Below, in pieces: positions 25,642-33,723 of a stretch of DNA of 38,853 bases. Below the pieces are notes generated by a model. It worked only from the letters and a program-made list of their open reading frames with translations. It was not told the origin of the DNA and made no database searches. The stretch comes from a virus. The translations under genes were made by a program, and so were the position numbers. Location: positions 1 through 38,853 of the IMG/VR virus record IMGVR_UViG_3300020159_001661; one strand, 5' to 3'. The number at the start of each line of letters is the position of its first letter. Within the stretch, counting starts at the first letter, position 1.

Positions 25642-27393
25642 ATGGAAATAATGATTCCCGAAATAGAAGCAAGAAATATACTTTTAACATATGAAGGGTC
25701 TAATAATCAATTATTAGATTGGAAGAAAAAATTTGTAGAACTTAAAAGTTTTAAACTTACAAGACCACAAGCTGAATATGTGCAAAAATATCATACAGTA
25801 ACCCCAAAGGTTGCAAGAAAATATATTAACATAGTAAGTACGTTTGGTGAGAAACTTGCTGACGATAAATTACTACCTTCTATACCGGAAAACATATGGT
25901 GTGAAAAGTTATTATGTGAATCTGACAAAGCATATCATATTTGGGGAAAGTTATTTGAAAAAGAACAACTTAGTGCAATGTGGTTACCAAAGGCCGCAAT
26001 TATGCAAGAAGAAAAAAAACTGAATCGTGTAATTGATTATTCAAAATACGATATTCGTCCACCAATGGACCATCAAAAAATCGCAATTGAAAAACTATTA
26101 GCAAACAATAAATTTATTTTAGCTGATGATATGGGACTTGGTAAAACAACATCGGCGGTTATTGGTGCTCTTGAGAGTGAAGCAAAAAAGATTTTGATTG
26201 TATGTCCCGCCTCATTAAAAATAAATTGGGATAGGGAGATTAAAAACTATTCAGATAAACGCGTACTAATTGTCGAAGGACGTAAATGGGGTTCGACATT
26301 TGACTTTTATATTATTAACTATGATATCATTAAAAACTACCACTCAACAGATAATTCTAAAGATAGTGACGACTATAAGTTATTGGTTAATGCCGGCTTT
26401 GACTTGGCAATCGTAGATGAGGCACACTACATTTCAAACGCGACGGCAAACAGAACACGATTATTAAATGATGTTCTTGAACAGATTCCAAAGGTGTGGT
26501 TACTAACCGGTACACCAATGACATCAAGACCAATTAACTATTACAATTTATTAAAAATTGTTGAGTCTCCATTGACGTTGAATTGGCAATCATATGTTCG
26601 TAGATATTGTGCCGGTTATCAATTTAGGGTCGGTAATCGTAAGGTATGGAATACGAATGGTGCAAGTAATTTGGATGAACTTCGTGAACGAACGAAAAAC
26701 CTTGTTTTAAGAAGAATGAAAACTGACATTCTTGATTTACCTGAAAAAATTGTAACGCCGGTATTCGTTGAACTTAATAGTAGAATGTATGATGAGGAGT
26801 TGGAAGAATTTGCACGTATTACTAATGACAAAAAGAATGACGAAACAATTACCGTTACATTAAATCGTTTAATGAAGATTCGTCAATTAATTTCATATGA
26901 AAAGATTCCTTACACTTGTGAGTTGATTGATAAATGTTTGGAACAAGGTAAAAAGGTAATCATATTTACTAACTTTACAATGACATTAGATATGTTACAC
27001 GAAAAATATAAAAAGAACTCGGTAACGCTTGATGGACGTATGAATAAAGATAAACGTCAAGAAAACGTTGATAGATTTCAAAATGACGATAAAATAAAAG
27101 TGTTTATTGGTAATATTAAAGCTGCCGGAGTTGGTATTACTTTAACTTCAGCTGAGGTTGTTATTATGAATGACTTATCATTTGTACCGGCAGACCATTC
27201 TCAAGGAGAAGATAGAGCGTATAGATATGGACAAAAAAATAGTGTACTTGTTTATTATCCCGTATTTGAGAATACTATCGAAAAAATTATCTATAATATT
27301 CTACAGAAGAAAAAAGGTGTCATCGACCAAGTTATGGGTGACGGAGAATATTCTGAAACTTTTGGTAAAGACTTATTAAAGCAACTTATTTAA
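25642..27393 (+). CDS. SNF2-family DNA helicase/translocase
   Basis: An SF2, SNF2/SMARCAL1-like ATPase of 583 residues. Motif I ADDMGLGKTT is at 161-170, motif II DEAH at 259-262, and motif III LTGTPM at 288-293. The second RecA lobe has IIFTNFTMTLDML (about 440-452), VTLDGRM, VFIGNIKAAGVGITL (about 487-501) and motif VI QGEDRAYRYGQ (521-531). These proteins remodel forks, anneal DNA or displace bound proteins. It may replace T4 UvsW, a different SF2 helicase that is not seen here. It is placed oddly between gp14-like and gp13-like neck genes, and its 3' end overlaps a small convergent gene by 8 nt. Confidence 0.92.
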   Translation: MEIMIPEIEARNILLTYEGSNNQLLDWKKKFVELKSFKLTRPQAEYVQKYHTVTPKVARKYINIVSTFGEKLADDKLLPSIPENIWCEKLLCESDKAYHIWGKLFEKEQLSAMWLPKAAIMQEEKKLNRVIDYSKYDIRPPMDHQKIAIEKLLANNKFILADDMGLGKTTSAVIGALESEAKKILIVCPASLKINWDREIKNYSDKRVLIVEGRKWGSTFDFYIINYDIIKNYHSTDNSKDSDDYKLLVNAGFDLAIVDEAHYISNATANRTRLLNDVLEQIPKVWLLTGTPMTSRPINYYNLLKIVESPLTLNWQSYVRRYCAGYQFRVGNRKVWNTNGASNLDELRERTKNLVLRRMKTDILDLPEKIVTPVFVELNSRMYDEELEEFARITNDKKNDETITVTLNRLMKIRQLISYEKIPYTCELIDKCLEQGKKVIIFTNFTMTLDMLHEKYKKNSVTLDGRMNKDKRQENVDRFQNDDKIKVFIGNIKAAGVGITLTSAEVVIMNDLSFVPADHSQGEDRAYRYGQKNSVLVYYPVFENTIEKIIYNILQKKKGVIDQVMGDGEYSETFGKDLLKQLI

Positions 27394-27592
27394 ATAGGAA
27401 GTCTTTTAATTCATTTAAAACACCTTTTAATAATTCATTTAAATTTTCATCTTTTGGGTTCCCAATAAAGACTTCAATCTTTTTACCTTGTAAATCAACA
27501 CTTGCACTATTCTCACCCTCACCCATTTTATAGGAGAATTGATAATTGTACCTACCACCAATTTCAAAAAGTTCTATTAATATCTTGTTCAT
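27386..27592 (-). CDS. Small unknown protein convergent with the helicase
   Basis: A 68-residue candidate protein, MNKILIELFEIGGRYNYQFS at the N-terminus and a C-terminal helix LNELLKGVLNELKDFLFK. Its composition and alternating strand/helix character look like a real folded protein, not a shadow frame. The space between helicase and gp13-like genes would otherwise be about 230 nt in a very compact genome. Its stop lies inside the last codons of the helicase gene (8-nt overlap), and its ATG is divergent from gp13 with a 37-nt gap. No function can be assigned. Confidence 0.6.
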   Translation of the reverse strand: MNKILIELFEIGGRYNYQFSYKMGEGENSASVDLQGKKIEVFIGNPKDENLNELLKGVLNELKDFLFK

Positions 27593-27606
27593 ATCTTAAA
27601 TATAAA

Positions 27607-27617
27607 GTATTTATAAG
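27607..27617 (+). promoter_or_regulatory. TATTTATA-type box upstream of the gp13-like gene
   Basis: GTATTTATAAG on the plus strand, 12 nt before the ATG, in the gap divergent from the 68-codon gene. Confidence 0.45.
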
Positions 27618-27629
27618 AATAAATCAATT

Positions 27630-28754
27630 ATGGCATCATCAATTATTACTACCGAAGAAAAAGATAAGTTATACACTCAAGTGTTTCATTTATTAGGTAT
27701 GCCTGTTCGTGGTATTGAACTAACACAAGAACAGATGGATACTTTTTTAGAATTATCTTTATCAGAATATGAACAATACGTATCGGATTGGTTAATCGAA
27801 TCACAATGGTCGGCACTTGCCGGATTAAACTTAGATACCGCTTCATTAGCACGGGCTTTTACAACAAGAAGTTTAGATTATGAAACACAATTTACACATG
27901 CATATTCTAAAATTGTTGGATTACAGACAGGTGGTGATAGTGAATTGAAAAAAGATTATTTTACAGTTTCAGGTGGAACACAAACATATATTTTACCTGC
28001 GGGTCGTGAAATCAATGAGTTATTATGGTTTACACGTGCTGAGTTAACAGATTCTATTATTGACCCATTCTTAGGTGGATTTGGTGGTATTGGTGGTGTA
28101 GGTTTTGGAGGTATTGGCGGGTTTGCACAAATTGGTTCTGCGGGTTCTTACTTTATGATGCCGGCTAACGACCTTTTATTGAGAATGCAAGACAGAAGTA
28201 TCAAGAATAGATTGATTGGTGGAGATTTAACTTATAGAATTACAGCGGGTCCTGAAGGAACTAAAATTGTACACTTATACAATGTACCGGGAGGTAGATT
28301 TGACTTTGGTTCTACACAATCAAATAATTACCAAGTTTGGTATTGGTATTATGAAACAAATACGAAAGATAGAGATGAATGTCTTGCTAAAAATAAAGAT
28401 ATTATTAGATTACCCTCAGATGTTCAAACAGAAGAATTAAAATGGTCTGACTTAAATCAACCCGCACAAAACTGGGTTAGAAAATATTTGATAGCTTATT
28501 CTAAAGAAGGTTTGGGTAGAATTTGGGGTAAATTTAGTGGAGACCTTAAAGTTCCTGATTCTGAATTAAAATTAGATTACACTTCATTACTTACAGAGGG
28601 TAAAGATGAAAAATCTAAATTGGTTGAAGAGTTAATGGCAAGACTTGAAAGACTTCGCCCCGACAAACTTCTCGAAAGAAAAGGTGCCGAGGCTGAAAAT
28701 CTCAATAAGTCATTGAAATTTAGAGCATTCCAAACTCCAATCACAACATTCTAA
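27630..28754 (+). CDS. Neck / head-completion protein, gp13-like
   Basis: A 374-residue protein with the layout of the T4 gp13 neck family. A helix carries VRGIELTQEQMDTFLELSLS near residue 26, then a helix with YEQYVSDW. A middle with a Gly-rich loop (DPFLGGFGGIGGVGFGGIGG) and MMPANDLLLRMQ comes next, followed by a strand ending HLYNVPGG. A final helical part, QNWVRKYLIAYSKEGLGRIW, and SELKLDYTSLLTEG match the end of such connectors. gp13 sits under the portal. T4 gp13 is 309 residues; the extra length is mainly the Gly-rich loop. It is on the opposite strand to gp14/gp15. Its TAA overlaps the polymerase stop tail to tail by 4 nt (CTAA). Confidence 0.62.
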   Translation: MASSIITTEEKDKLYTQVFHLLGMPVRGIELTQEQMDTFLELSLSEYEQYVSDWLIESQWSALAGLNLDTASLARAFTTRSLDYETQFTHAYSKIVGLQTGGDSELKKDYFTVSGGTQTYILPAGREINELLWFTRAELTDSIIDPFLGGFGGIGGVGFGGIGGFAQIGSAGSYFMMPANDLLLRMQDRSIKNRLIGGDLTYRITAGPEGTKIVHLYNVPGGRFDFGSTQSNNYQVWYWYYETNTKDRDECLAKNKDIIRLPSDVQTEELKWSDLNQPAQNWVRKYLIAYSKEGLGRIWGKFSGDLKVPDSELKLDYTSLLTEGKDEKSKLVEELMARLERLRPDKLLERKGAEAENLNKSLKFRAFQTPITTF

Positions 28755-31648
28755 ACTTCAACTGCGTGTAACACGGCATCAGTATCAGTATTACCGATAA
28801 TTTCGTCCTCATTACTTACAGTACTTGCCGCTTGTAAAAGTAAAACCTTTCTATTGTGGTCTACCCAATATTGGTCAGCAAGTTCTAAACTATCCTCCAC
28901 ATACATAAAGAATGGGTCACGGCCTACTTTATTCCAAAAGACAACTTCACTATCCGATAAGGTCATAACCTCATCAAACTTATCTTGACCACTTTCTTTA
29001 AGAGGATAACCGTTAACAAGTTCACATTGTAACTTGGTAAAGTATTGTCTATCCTTTGGGTCCTCAATTAGAATATCCTCACGAATGTTTGGATTAAACG
29101 CAACTAACAACGGTTCCACACGTTTATTAAAGTTTGTTAAATAACGAGGAACATTGTAATCACCCAATAAATCGGGATTATTTGTAATCTCCTTTTCGTC
29201 AATCATATAACAATTAACCTCAATAAAACCATCAGGCATTTGAACACCATGTTTAGCTAAGAATTCTTCTTGTTGTTTCTTCGTTGGTTTTGTAATTTTC
29301 TGTACGTCACCCGATGATTTCTTTTCACCATTATTCACATAGTAAATTGTATCACCAAGACCCGCAGGATAATCACTCATCACAATTAATTCCATATGAG
29401 CTTGTCTTGACATAAGAGAACCTGACTTTGTGGTTTTCTTTACATACTTCTTATACTCATCAATTGATTGTTTAACACGAGCTTTATTAGCAATCTTTGA
29501 TAACGGGATTTCCTTATTGTAAATCTTTTCCACATAATCGTAGTATAATTCCACAAAAGAAAGACCATCACCATTTAACAAGTATTTTAAACCCTCATCC
29601 AAGAATTCAACGACATATTGTTGTAATTTCTTTGACTTAATAGTGTTACCCGTAAGTTTGATTTTCTCTTTACCTTTTTTTATTAATTTAATGATGTAGT
29701 TTTTACGAGATACATTAATACAAGATGGTGCGGTATAGTCAATATCGAGACCCATTTCGTTTCGCATAAAGATATCGTTGAATTCTGCGGTATGTGCTTC
29801 AATTCCCCTATATTCTTTACCTTCCTTAACAAGTTCGTTTAACCCCTTACCAATATATACAGCATCGGCAGCACTTTCAGGTGTTTCAAAGTTCACACCG
29901 TCCGTATCCATTACGAGTGGTTTATAACCTTTTCTCATGTAGAACATAATCATCATACGAAGACATTGACGACCAATACAAGTAATTGTCTCACCTGAAT
30001 CCATTTCTCCCCAAGGGAATACGTGTGGTGCCGATAGTGAACCAAAGTAAGCATTGATGAAAATCTTAATAGGTAATTGCTTACGGTCATACATTTCGGA
30101 AGCAACGGGGTCACTATCTTTCAATTCACCGGCAAGGTGTTTATACTTAATACGAATGTTACGGAAATACTTTAACATAGATTTCTGTACACCCATAACA
30201 TCACACTCGGGGAATACATCATATACCAACTGAATTGATGGATATAAAGATGAGTAGTCAAACTTAACAATGTTTTTAGCGAACCCCACATTTAATAAAC
30301 GAGACAAACCACCCGTAAATGGTCGTTTTGTGTCCTTTGCTGGTATTGCTAAGTTATGCTCATATGACCACGCTAACATAATTATTTTCCATAATGTTGC
30401 GGTACCCATTGTTGCAATCCTCTCATACGTTGTTGGTATAAGTTTGGATAATAAGAATGTTGACTGAGAGAATGAGTCATCGACAATCATTGTCTCATAA
30501 AGGTCATCATCAAGATATTGCTCAACAATCTTCCTACCTGTCCATATTTCAAACTTGCCGGGGAATCTTGTTAATAGGTCCTGAGTACCGGGTTCACCGA
30601 TTTGTTTATATCCACCCGTTTTGGGGTTTACATAATAACTCTCATTCTGAAGATATATTTCAGATATTTTATTACCTTTAACATAAACCCGATTAGGTTT
30701 TTCTTTTTCCAAATATGTTGTGATATACTTTAAACCCCAAGATTTAATCTCCGAGTTGATTGCCTGTGCTCTACGAACAGAGTGTGCGATATCAATAATA
30801 TTAAAACCCCAAATTACGTGTTGAACATAATCCTCCATTTCATTGGCAAGTTTCAATATACCTTTTTTCTCTTTCATACCAGTTCCCGTCAAGATTTTAG
30901 TTAAACCTTGAACATCTACACCCAATATTTCGGCTCTTTTAAGGATAAACGGAAAGTCAAAGAAAGCGGAGTTATAACCCGCAACGATAGTTGGTTTAAG
31001 TTCTCTAATTAAATTAAAGAATCTTTCAATACATTTCTTTTCACCATCTTCACCAAACGCAGGAATTGTTTCTTGTAGACCACGGTTATCCTTAACTCCA
31101 ATCAAAATGATATTACAAGTTTCAGGGTCTAAACCTGTGGTCTCAATATCGAATACAAATCGATATACATCCGCATAGTCTTCAATTCCCTTGAATAATC
31201 GTTTTCTTGTTTGAACAAGATATTGTTCTACTGGTGATAAAATGGTGAAACATTTTTTGGTTTCTTCACCCCAAGGGTCAATACCACCTGTTTTAAAGAA
31301 ACTAATTAAATCGGTATAAGTCTTGATACTTTTAACCAAGAATTTCATACCAGCCTCAAGTCGTTCATCACCGTGAGTATCCAACTTATCAATAATGATA
31401 CCGTACTTACCCATCATCTGTTTTTGTTTTTGTTTGGACCCACCATAGAAATTAAACTCGGTCAAGTCACCAACCCACAAAAATGGAGTAAATGAATCTG
31501 ATTTAACGATTTTACCCTTTTCGGGGTCTTGAATGATTTTTGAAATCATGTTTGTGGGGTAGTCGTACTCGACACCAACGATGTATTTCTCATCGTCACC
31601 CCCGTTCAGGAAGCTCTCGATAACCTCCTGTGAGATTACTTCTTTCAT
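28751..31648 (-). CDS. 43: DNA polymerase, family B, T4 gp43-like
   Basis: The replicative polymerase with proofreading, 965 residues (T4 gp43 is 898). The exonuclease has D167/E169 in FVFDIETTGLD (Exo I), YNSAFFDFPF with N226 and D231 (Exo II), and Y378/D382 in EQYLDDDLYET (Exo III). The polymerase has motif A DYSSLYPS (464-471), motif B K523-N532-G536 in KQLPIKIFINAYFGS, and motif C DTDG (581-584). A roughly 120-residue N-terminal domain precedes the exonuclease. All catalytic residues are present, so it should be active. It is alone on the minus strand between structural genes, with a Bacteroidetes-type promoter and a small leader hairpin upstream. Confidence 0.97.
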   Translation of the reverse strand: MKEVISQEVIESFLNGGDDEKYIVGVEYDYPTNMISKIIQDPEKGKIVKSDSFTPFLWVGDLTEFNFYGGSKQKQKQMMGKYGIIIDKLDTHGDERLEAGMKFLVKSIKTYTDLISFFKTGGIDPWGEETKKCFTILSPVEQYLVQTRKRLFKGIEDYADVYRFVFDIETTGLDPETCNIILIGVKDNRGLQETIPAFGEDGEKKCIERFFNLIRELKPTIVAGYNSAFFDFPFILKRAEILGVDVQGLTKILTGTGMKEKKGILKLANEMEDYVQHVIWGFNIIDIAHSVRRAQAINSEIKSWGLKYITTYLEKEKPNRVYVKGNKISEIYLQNESYYVNPKTGGYKQIGEPGTQDLLTRFPGKFEIWTGRKIVEQYLDDDLYETMIVDDSFSQSTFLLSKLIPTTYERIATMGTATLWKIIMLAWSYEHNLAIPAKDTKRPFTGGLSRLLNVGFAKNIVKFDYSSLYPSIQLVYDVFPECDVMGVQKSMLKYFRNIRIKYKHLAGELKDSDPVASEMYDRKQLPIKIFINAYFGSLSAPHVFPWGEMDSGETITCIGRQCLRMMIMFYMRKGYKPLVMDTDGVNFETPESAADAVYIGKGLNELVKEGKEYRGIEAHTAEFNDIFMRNEMGLDIDYTAPSCINVSRKNYIIKLIKKGKEKIKLTGNTIKSKKLQQYVVEFLDEGLKYLLNGDGLSFVELYYDYVEKIYNKEIPLSKIANKARVKQSIDEYKKYVKKTTKSGSLMSRQAHMELIVMSDYPAGLGDTIYYVNNGEKKSSGDVQKITKPTKKQQEEFLAKHGVQMPDGFIEVNCYMIDEKEITNNPDLLGDYNVPRYLTNFNKRVEPLLVAFNPNIREDILIEDPKDRQYFTKLQCELVNGYPLKESGQDKFDEVMTLSDSEVVFWNKVGRDPFFMYVEDSLELADQYWVDHNRKVLLLQAASTVSNEDEIIGNTDTDAVLHAVEV

Positions 31649-31671
31649 ACTTTATTTGTTTAAGTGACACA

Positions 31672-31686
31672 TTAGCTTACGGTACT
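31672..31686 (-). other. Small hairpin in the gp43 leader
   Basis: TACGG-AAGTA-CCGTA, a 5-bp stem with a 5-nt loop, about 23 nt upstream of the gp43 ATG in a roughly 60-nt leader. T4 gp43 binds a hairpin at its own translation start to repress itself. A similar role here is only a possibility because the stem is short. Confidence 0.35.
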
Positions 31687-31708
31687 TCCGTAGTTAGTCT
31701 TGATGTTA

Positions 31709-31740
31709 CAAATATAAATACAAAATACTAATTTATCAAA
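31709..31740 (-). promoter_or_regulatory. Bacteroidetes-type promoter for DNA polymerase
   Basis: On the minus strand TTTG (31740-31737), 20 nt and TATATTTG (31716-31709) match the host-type consensus TTTG-N19..21-TAnnTTTG exactly. The upstream element overlaps the stop codon of the preceding gene. The leader to the ATG is about 55-60 nt. Confidence 0.62.
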
Positions 31741-32092
31741 TTACGTTGATGAATAGTTTTTCTTTAATTGGCATAATTAATATATTACCATCACTAAATG
31801 TGATTGTAACTATACCCTCAAATCTTCCTTTTACCGATGTGTGTTCCGTGGTAAATCTATGTGTGATATAATACTCGTCTGTTGTGTTGTTAAATTTCTT
31901 TGTTCTTGTTGTTACTAAACATGTGCTATCTAATATTGAATACTCGTTTGTATTAACATCAAACATCTCAAATGTTATTGTTGTTCCACTCTCAAGCATG
32001 TCGTTAAATGATGATTTATCATTTTTCCCATCATCAATTAGCCTCATTTTTAATATTGGGTCAGTTGCACCCTGTCTGATAAAAAATTCCAT
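31736..32092 (-). CDS. Baseplate upper protein N-terminal domain-like (BppU-like)
   Basis: A 118-residue beta-rich protein. MEFFIRQGATDPILKMRLID, followed by a central TTITFEMFDVNT strand, a CLVTT strand and a closing ITFSDGNILIMP segment, has the pattern of the BppU_N domain. That domain is an Ig-like module starting with f-x-x-qG-x-t-x-x-l, and it attaches receptor-binding proteins to baseplates in other phages. It contains only this one domain. It lies just downstream of the fibre-like gene in the same direction, with its start 11 nt after that stop, which fits a role in attaching the fibre. Family assignment is by eye. Confidence 0.6.
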   Translation of the reverse strand: MEFFIRQGATDPILKMRLIDDGKNDKSSFNDMLESGTTITFEMFDVNTNEYSILDSTCLVTTRTKKFNNTTDEYYITHRFTTEHTSVKGRFEGIVTITFSDGNILIMPIKEKLFINVI

Positions 32093-32103
32093 ATTCTATA
32101 ATA

Positions 32104-32601
32104 TTATGTTAATCTAATTAATACAAAACTACCACTTCTATATAATCCTTGTAATGGTACCCCACCAGCAGCGGCGGCTGCATCATTAACAAAACTTGAT
32201 GTAACACTTGTTAAAATGTTATATCCGTTTGTGGTTATTGAATTATTAAATGTTACACTACCCGTAACGTTTAATGAGCCTGTTATTTGAACACTACCAG
32301 TAAATACATGTCTATCATCTAATGAATTACCAAAGTTTGAAGAACCGCTTATTGTTTCAGTTATTATATTTGAAATTGATGAACTTAATATATATTGTTG
32401 TGCGGTTAAAGAACCACTAACAACTAAATTACCATTGATGGTTTGACTTCCGGTAAATACATGAGAGCCACTATCAACCAAAACCTCTCTTAATGTGGAT
32501 AATGTAGATTTATATGTTGTGCCACCATGTACAATTGCAGTTACCCCACTTAATGGTGGTGCTAGTGAACTTGATAATTCTGATATTTTTTTATTTGCCA
32601 T
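32104..32601 (-). CDS. Fibre-like protein with repeated HVFTGS units
   Basis: A 165-residue Ser/Thr/Gly-rich protein. The segment SHVFTGSQTINGNLVVSGSL (about residues 46-65) is repeated as RHVFTGSVQITGSLNVTGSV (about 97-116), a beta-helix-like fibre module. The N-terminus (MANKKISELSSSLAPPLSGV then AIVHGGTTYK) resembles the start of short tail fibres that bind the baseplate. A polyalanine stretch (DAAAAAGG) near residue 142 and a hydrophobic end (SGSFVLIRLT) follow. It may be a small tail fibre subunit or a fibre adaptor. A TATTTAT box lies 2 nt before the ATG. Confidence 0.72.
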   Translation of the reverse strand: MANKKISELSSSLAPPLSGVTAIVHGGTTYKSTLSTLREVLVDSGSHVFTGSQTINGNLVVSGSLTAQQYILSSSISNIITETISGSSNFGNSLDDRHVFTGSVQITGSLNVTGSVTFNNSITTNGYNILTSVTSSFVNDAAAAAGGVPLQGLYRSGSFVLIRLT

Positions 32602-32603
32602 TT

Positions 32604-32613
32604 AGATAAATAG
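32604..32613 (-). promoter_or_regulatory. TATTTATA-type box at the fibre-like gene
   Basis: CTATTTATCT on the coding strand, ending 2 nt before the ATG, in the 13-nt gap after the preceding gene. It would overlap that gene's end if the -33 side matters. Confidence 0.35.
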
Positions 32614-32614
32614 T

Positions 32615-33670
32615 TTAATAGATTAATATATTATTGTCTTCCGTGAATATGTTTTCATTATTTTCAGATAAAATACCTATATCTGTGAACCCCATTAAAA
32701 CATCACCACATGGGTTCGTAACATCTGTTATGTTATAATATGGTTTAATGGATGTTAAATAATTATGATTTATTTGTAAGAAATTTAGAGGTTCTTCAAA
32801 ATATTTTATTTTTTTTATTGTTAAGTTACTTAAACTACTAAAAAACTTTTGAAAAGTTGAAGCATCAACATCTCTTTTTGATGGAATAACTTCTTCCCAA
32901 TTTTCTTTTTTATAAATTAAACCACCATTCAGATAAATTTTTAAAACACCAAGTCTTTTATTTCTTTCATTCGACCATTTTTCATTTAATACTTCAATAA
33001 ATGATACCTCTTCAGTTGCGCCCGTCATTATATCCGTTGGATTTAAAATAGTTACGCCCGTTATTAAATCATTCCACCCACCCTCATTTGACAAATCACA
33101 TAATTCATACCTGTTGTAACGTTCAAATGTTATTATAACATTAAAATCACTTTGTGTTTGACCGGTAGCTAAGGGTGAAGTACTACCTGTATCAACATAA
33201 GTTGTTTCAGTATATCCCGAAACGGTGTTACAATATCCCGAATATCTTGTTACCTCCCAATCTATTGAACCATCACTTACAAAATAAAAACGTAAATAAT
33301 TATCAACATCGCCGGATTGGGTCCCCCAACTATAAAATGTGTTATTTGCTCTTGTATTACCACTAAAAACAAAATCTAATGTCCAACCACTCTCGGTTCT
33401 TTTTCTTACCGTAAAATCACAAGTATATCCCGTATATAGTTGACCAATATTGATTATCCAAGGTGATAAACTACTTATTGGTGTCAAACTCAAACAATCT
33501 GAATCAACAACTAAAGAATCATAGGTTATTGTTCCACCGGTGGTTAAATCCAACAAACCAATGTCATAATCATTTTCAACACCACCCATTTCAAAGTCAT
33601 ATAACTCCGAACTATCTAATTTTAAATCTAATTTAGACCCATAAAACTTTAAAATATTCTGACTATTCAT
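32615..33670 (-). CDS. Structural or fibre protein with possible lectin-like (concanavalin-fold) domain
   Basis: A 351-residue beta-rich protein with no confident family. The segment from about residue 85 (CDFTVRKRTESGWTLDFVFS, SWGTQSGDVDNYLRFYFVSD, DWEVTRYSGYC) and the later LGVLKIYLNGGLIYKKENWE (about 247-266) have the pattern of LamG/concanavalin-like domains: paired strands with a final k-x-YiNG-x-li strand. Such domains often bind sugars on phage fibres. The N-terminal 60 residues are acidic. It is the first gene of the group polymerase-side fibre genes and is divergent from the plus-strand cluster. It probably belongs to the receptor-binding or decoration apparatus. Confidence 0.65.
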   Translation of the reverse strand: MNSQNILKFYGSKLDLKLDSSELYDFEMGGVENDYDIGLLDLTTGGTITYDSLVVDSDCLSLTPISSLSPWIINIGQLYTGYTCDFTVRKRTESGWTLDFVFSGNTRANNTFYSWGTQSGDVDNYLRFYFVSDGSIDWEVTRYSGYCNTVSGYTETTYVDTGSTSPLATGQTQSDFNVIITFERYNRYELCDLSNEGGWNDLITGVTILNPTDIMTGATEEVSFIEVLNEKWSNERNKRLGVLKIYLNGGLIYKKENWEEVIPSKRDVDASTFQKFFSSLSNLTIKKIKYFEEPLNFLQINHNYLTSIKPYYNITDVTNPCGDVLMGFTDIGILSENNENIFTEDNNILIY

Positions 33671-33674
33671 ATTT

Positions 33675-33685
33675 TAATAAATATC
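33675..33685 (-). promoter_or_regulatory. TATTTATA-type box upstream of the 351-aa gene
   Basis: GATATTTATTA on the minus strand, 4 nt before the ATG, in the divergent 53-nt gap. Confidence 0.42.
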
Positions 33686-33698
33686 TTTCATTTGGTTT

Positions 33699-33709
33699 GA
33701 TATTTATAT
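33699..33709 (+). promoter_or_regulatory. TATTTATA-type box upstream of the plus-strand cluster
   Basis: GATATTTATAT on the plus strand, 14 nt before the first ATG of the 33.7-36.4 kb cluster. It mirrors the box of the divergent gene. Confidence 0.45.
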
Positions 33710-33723
33710 AAAAAATATATCTA

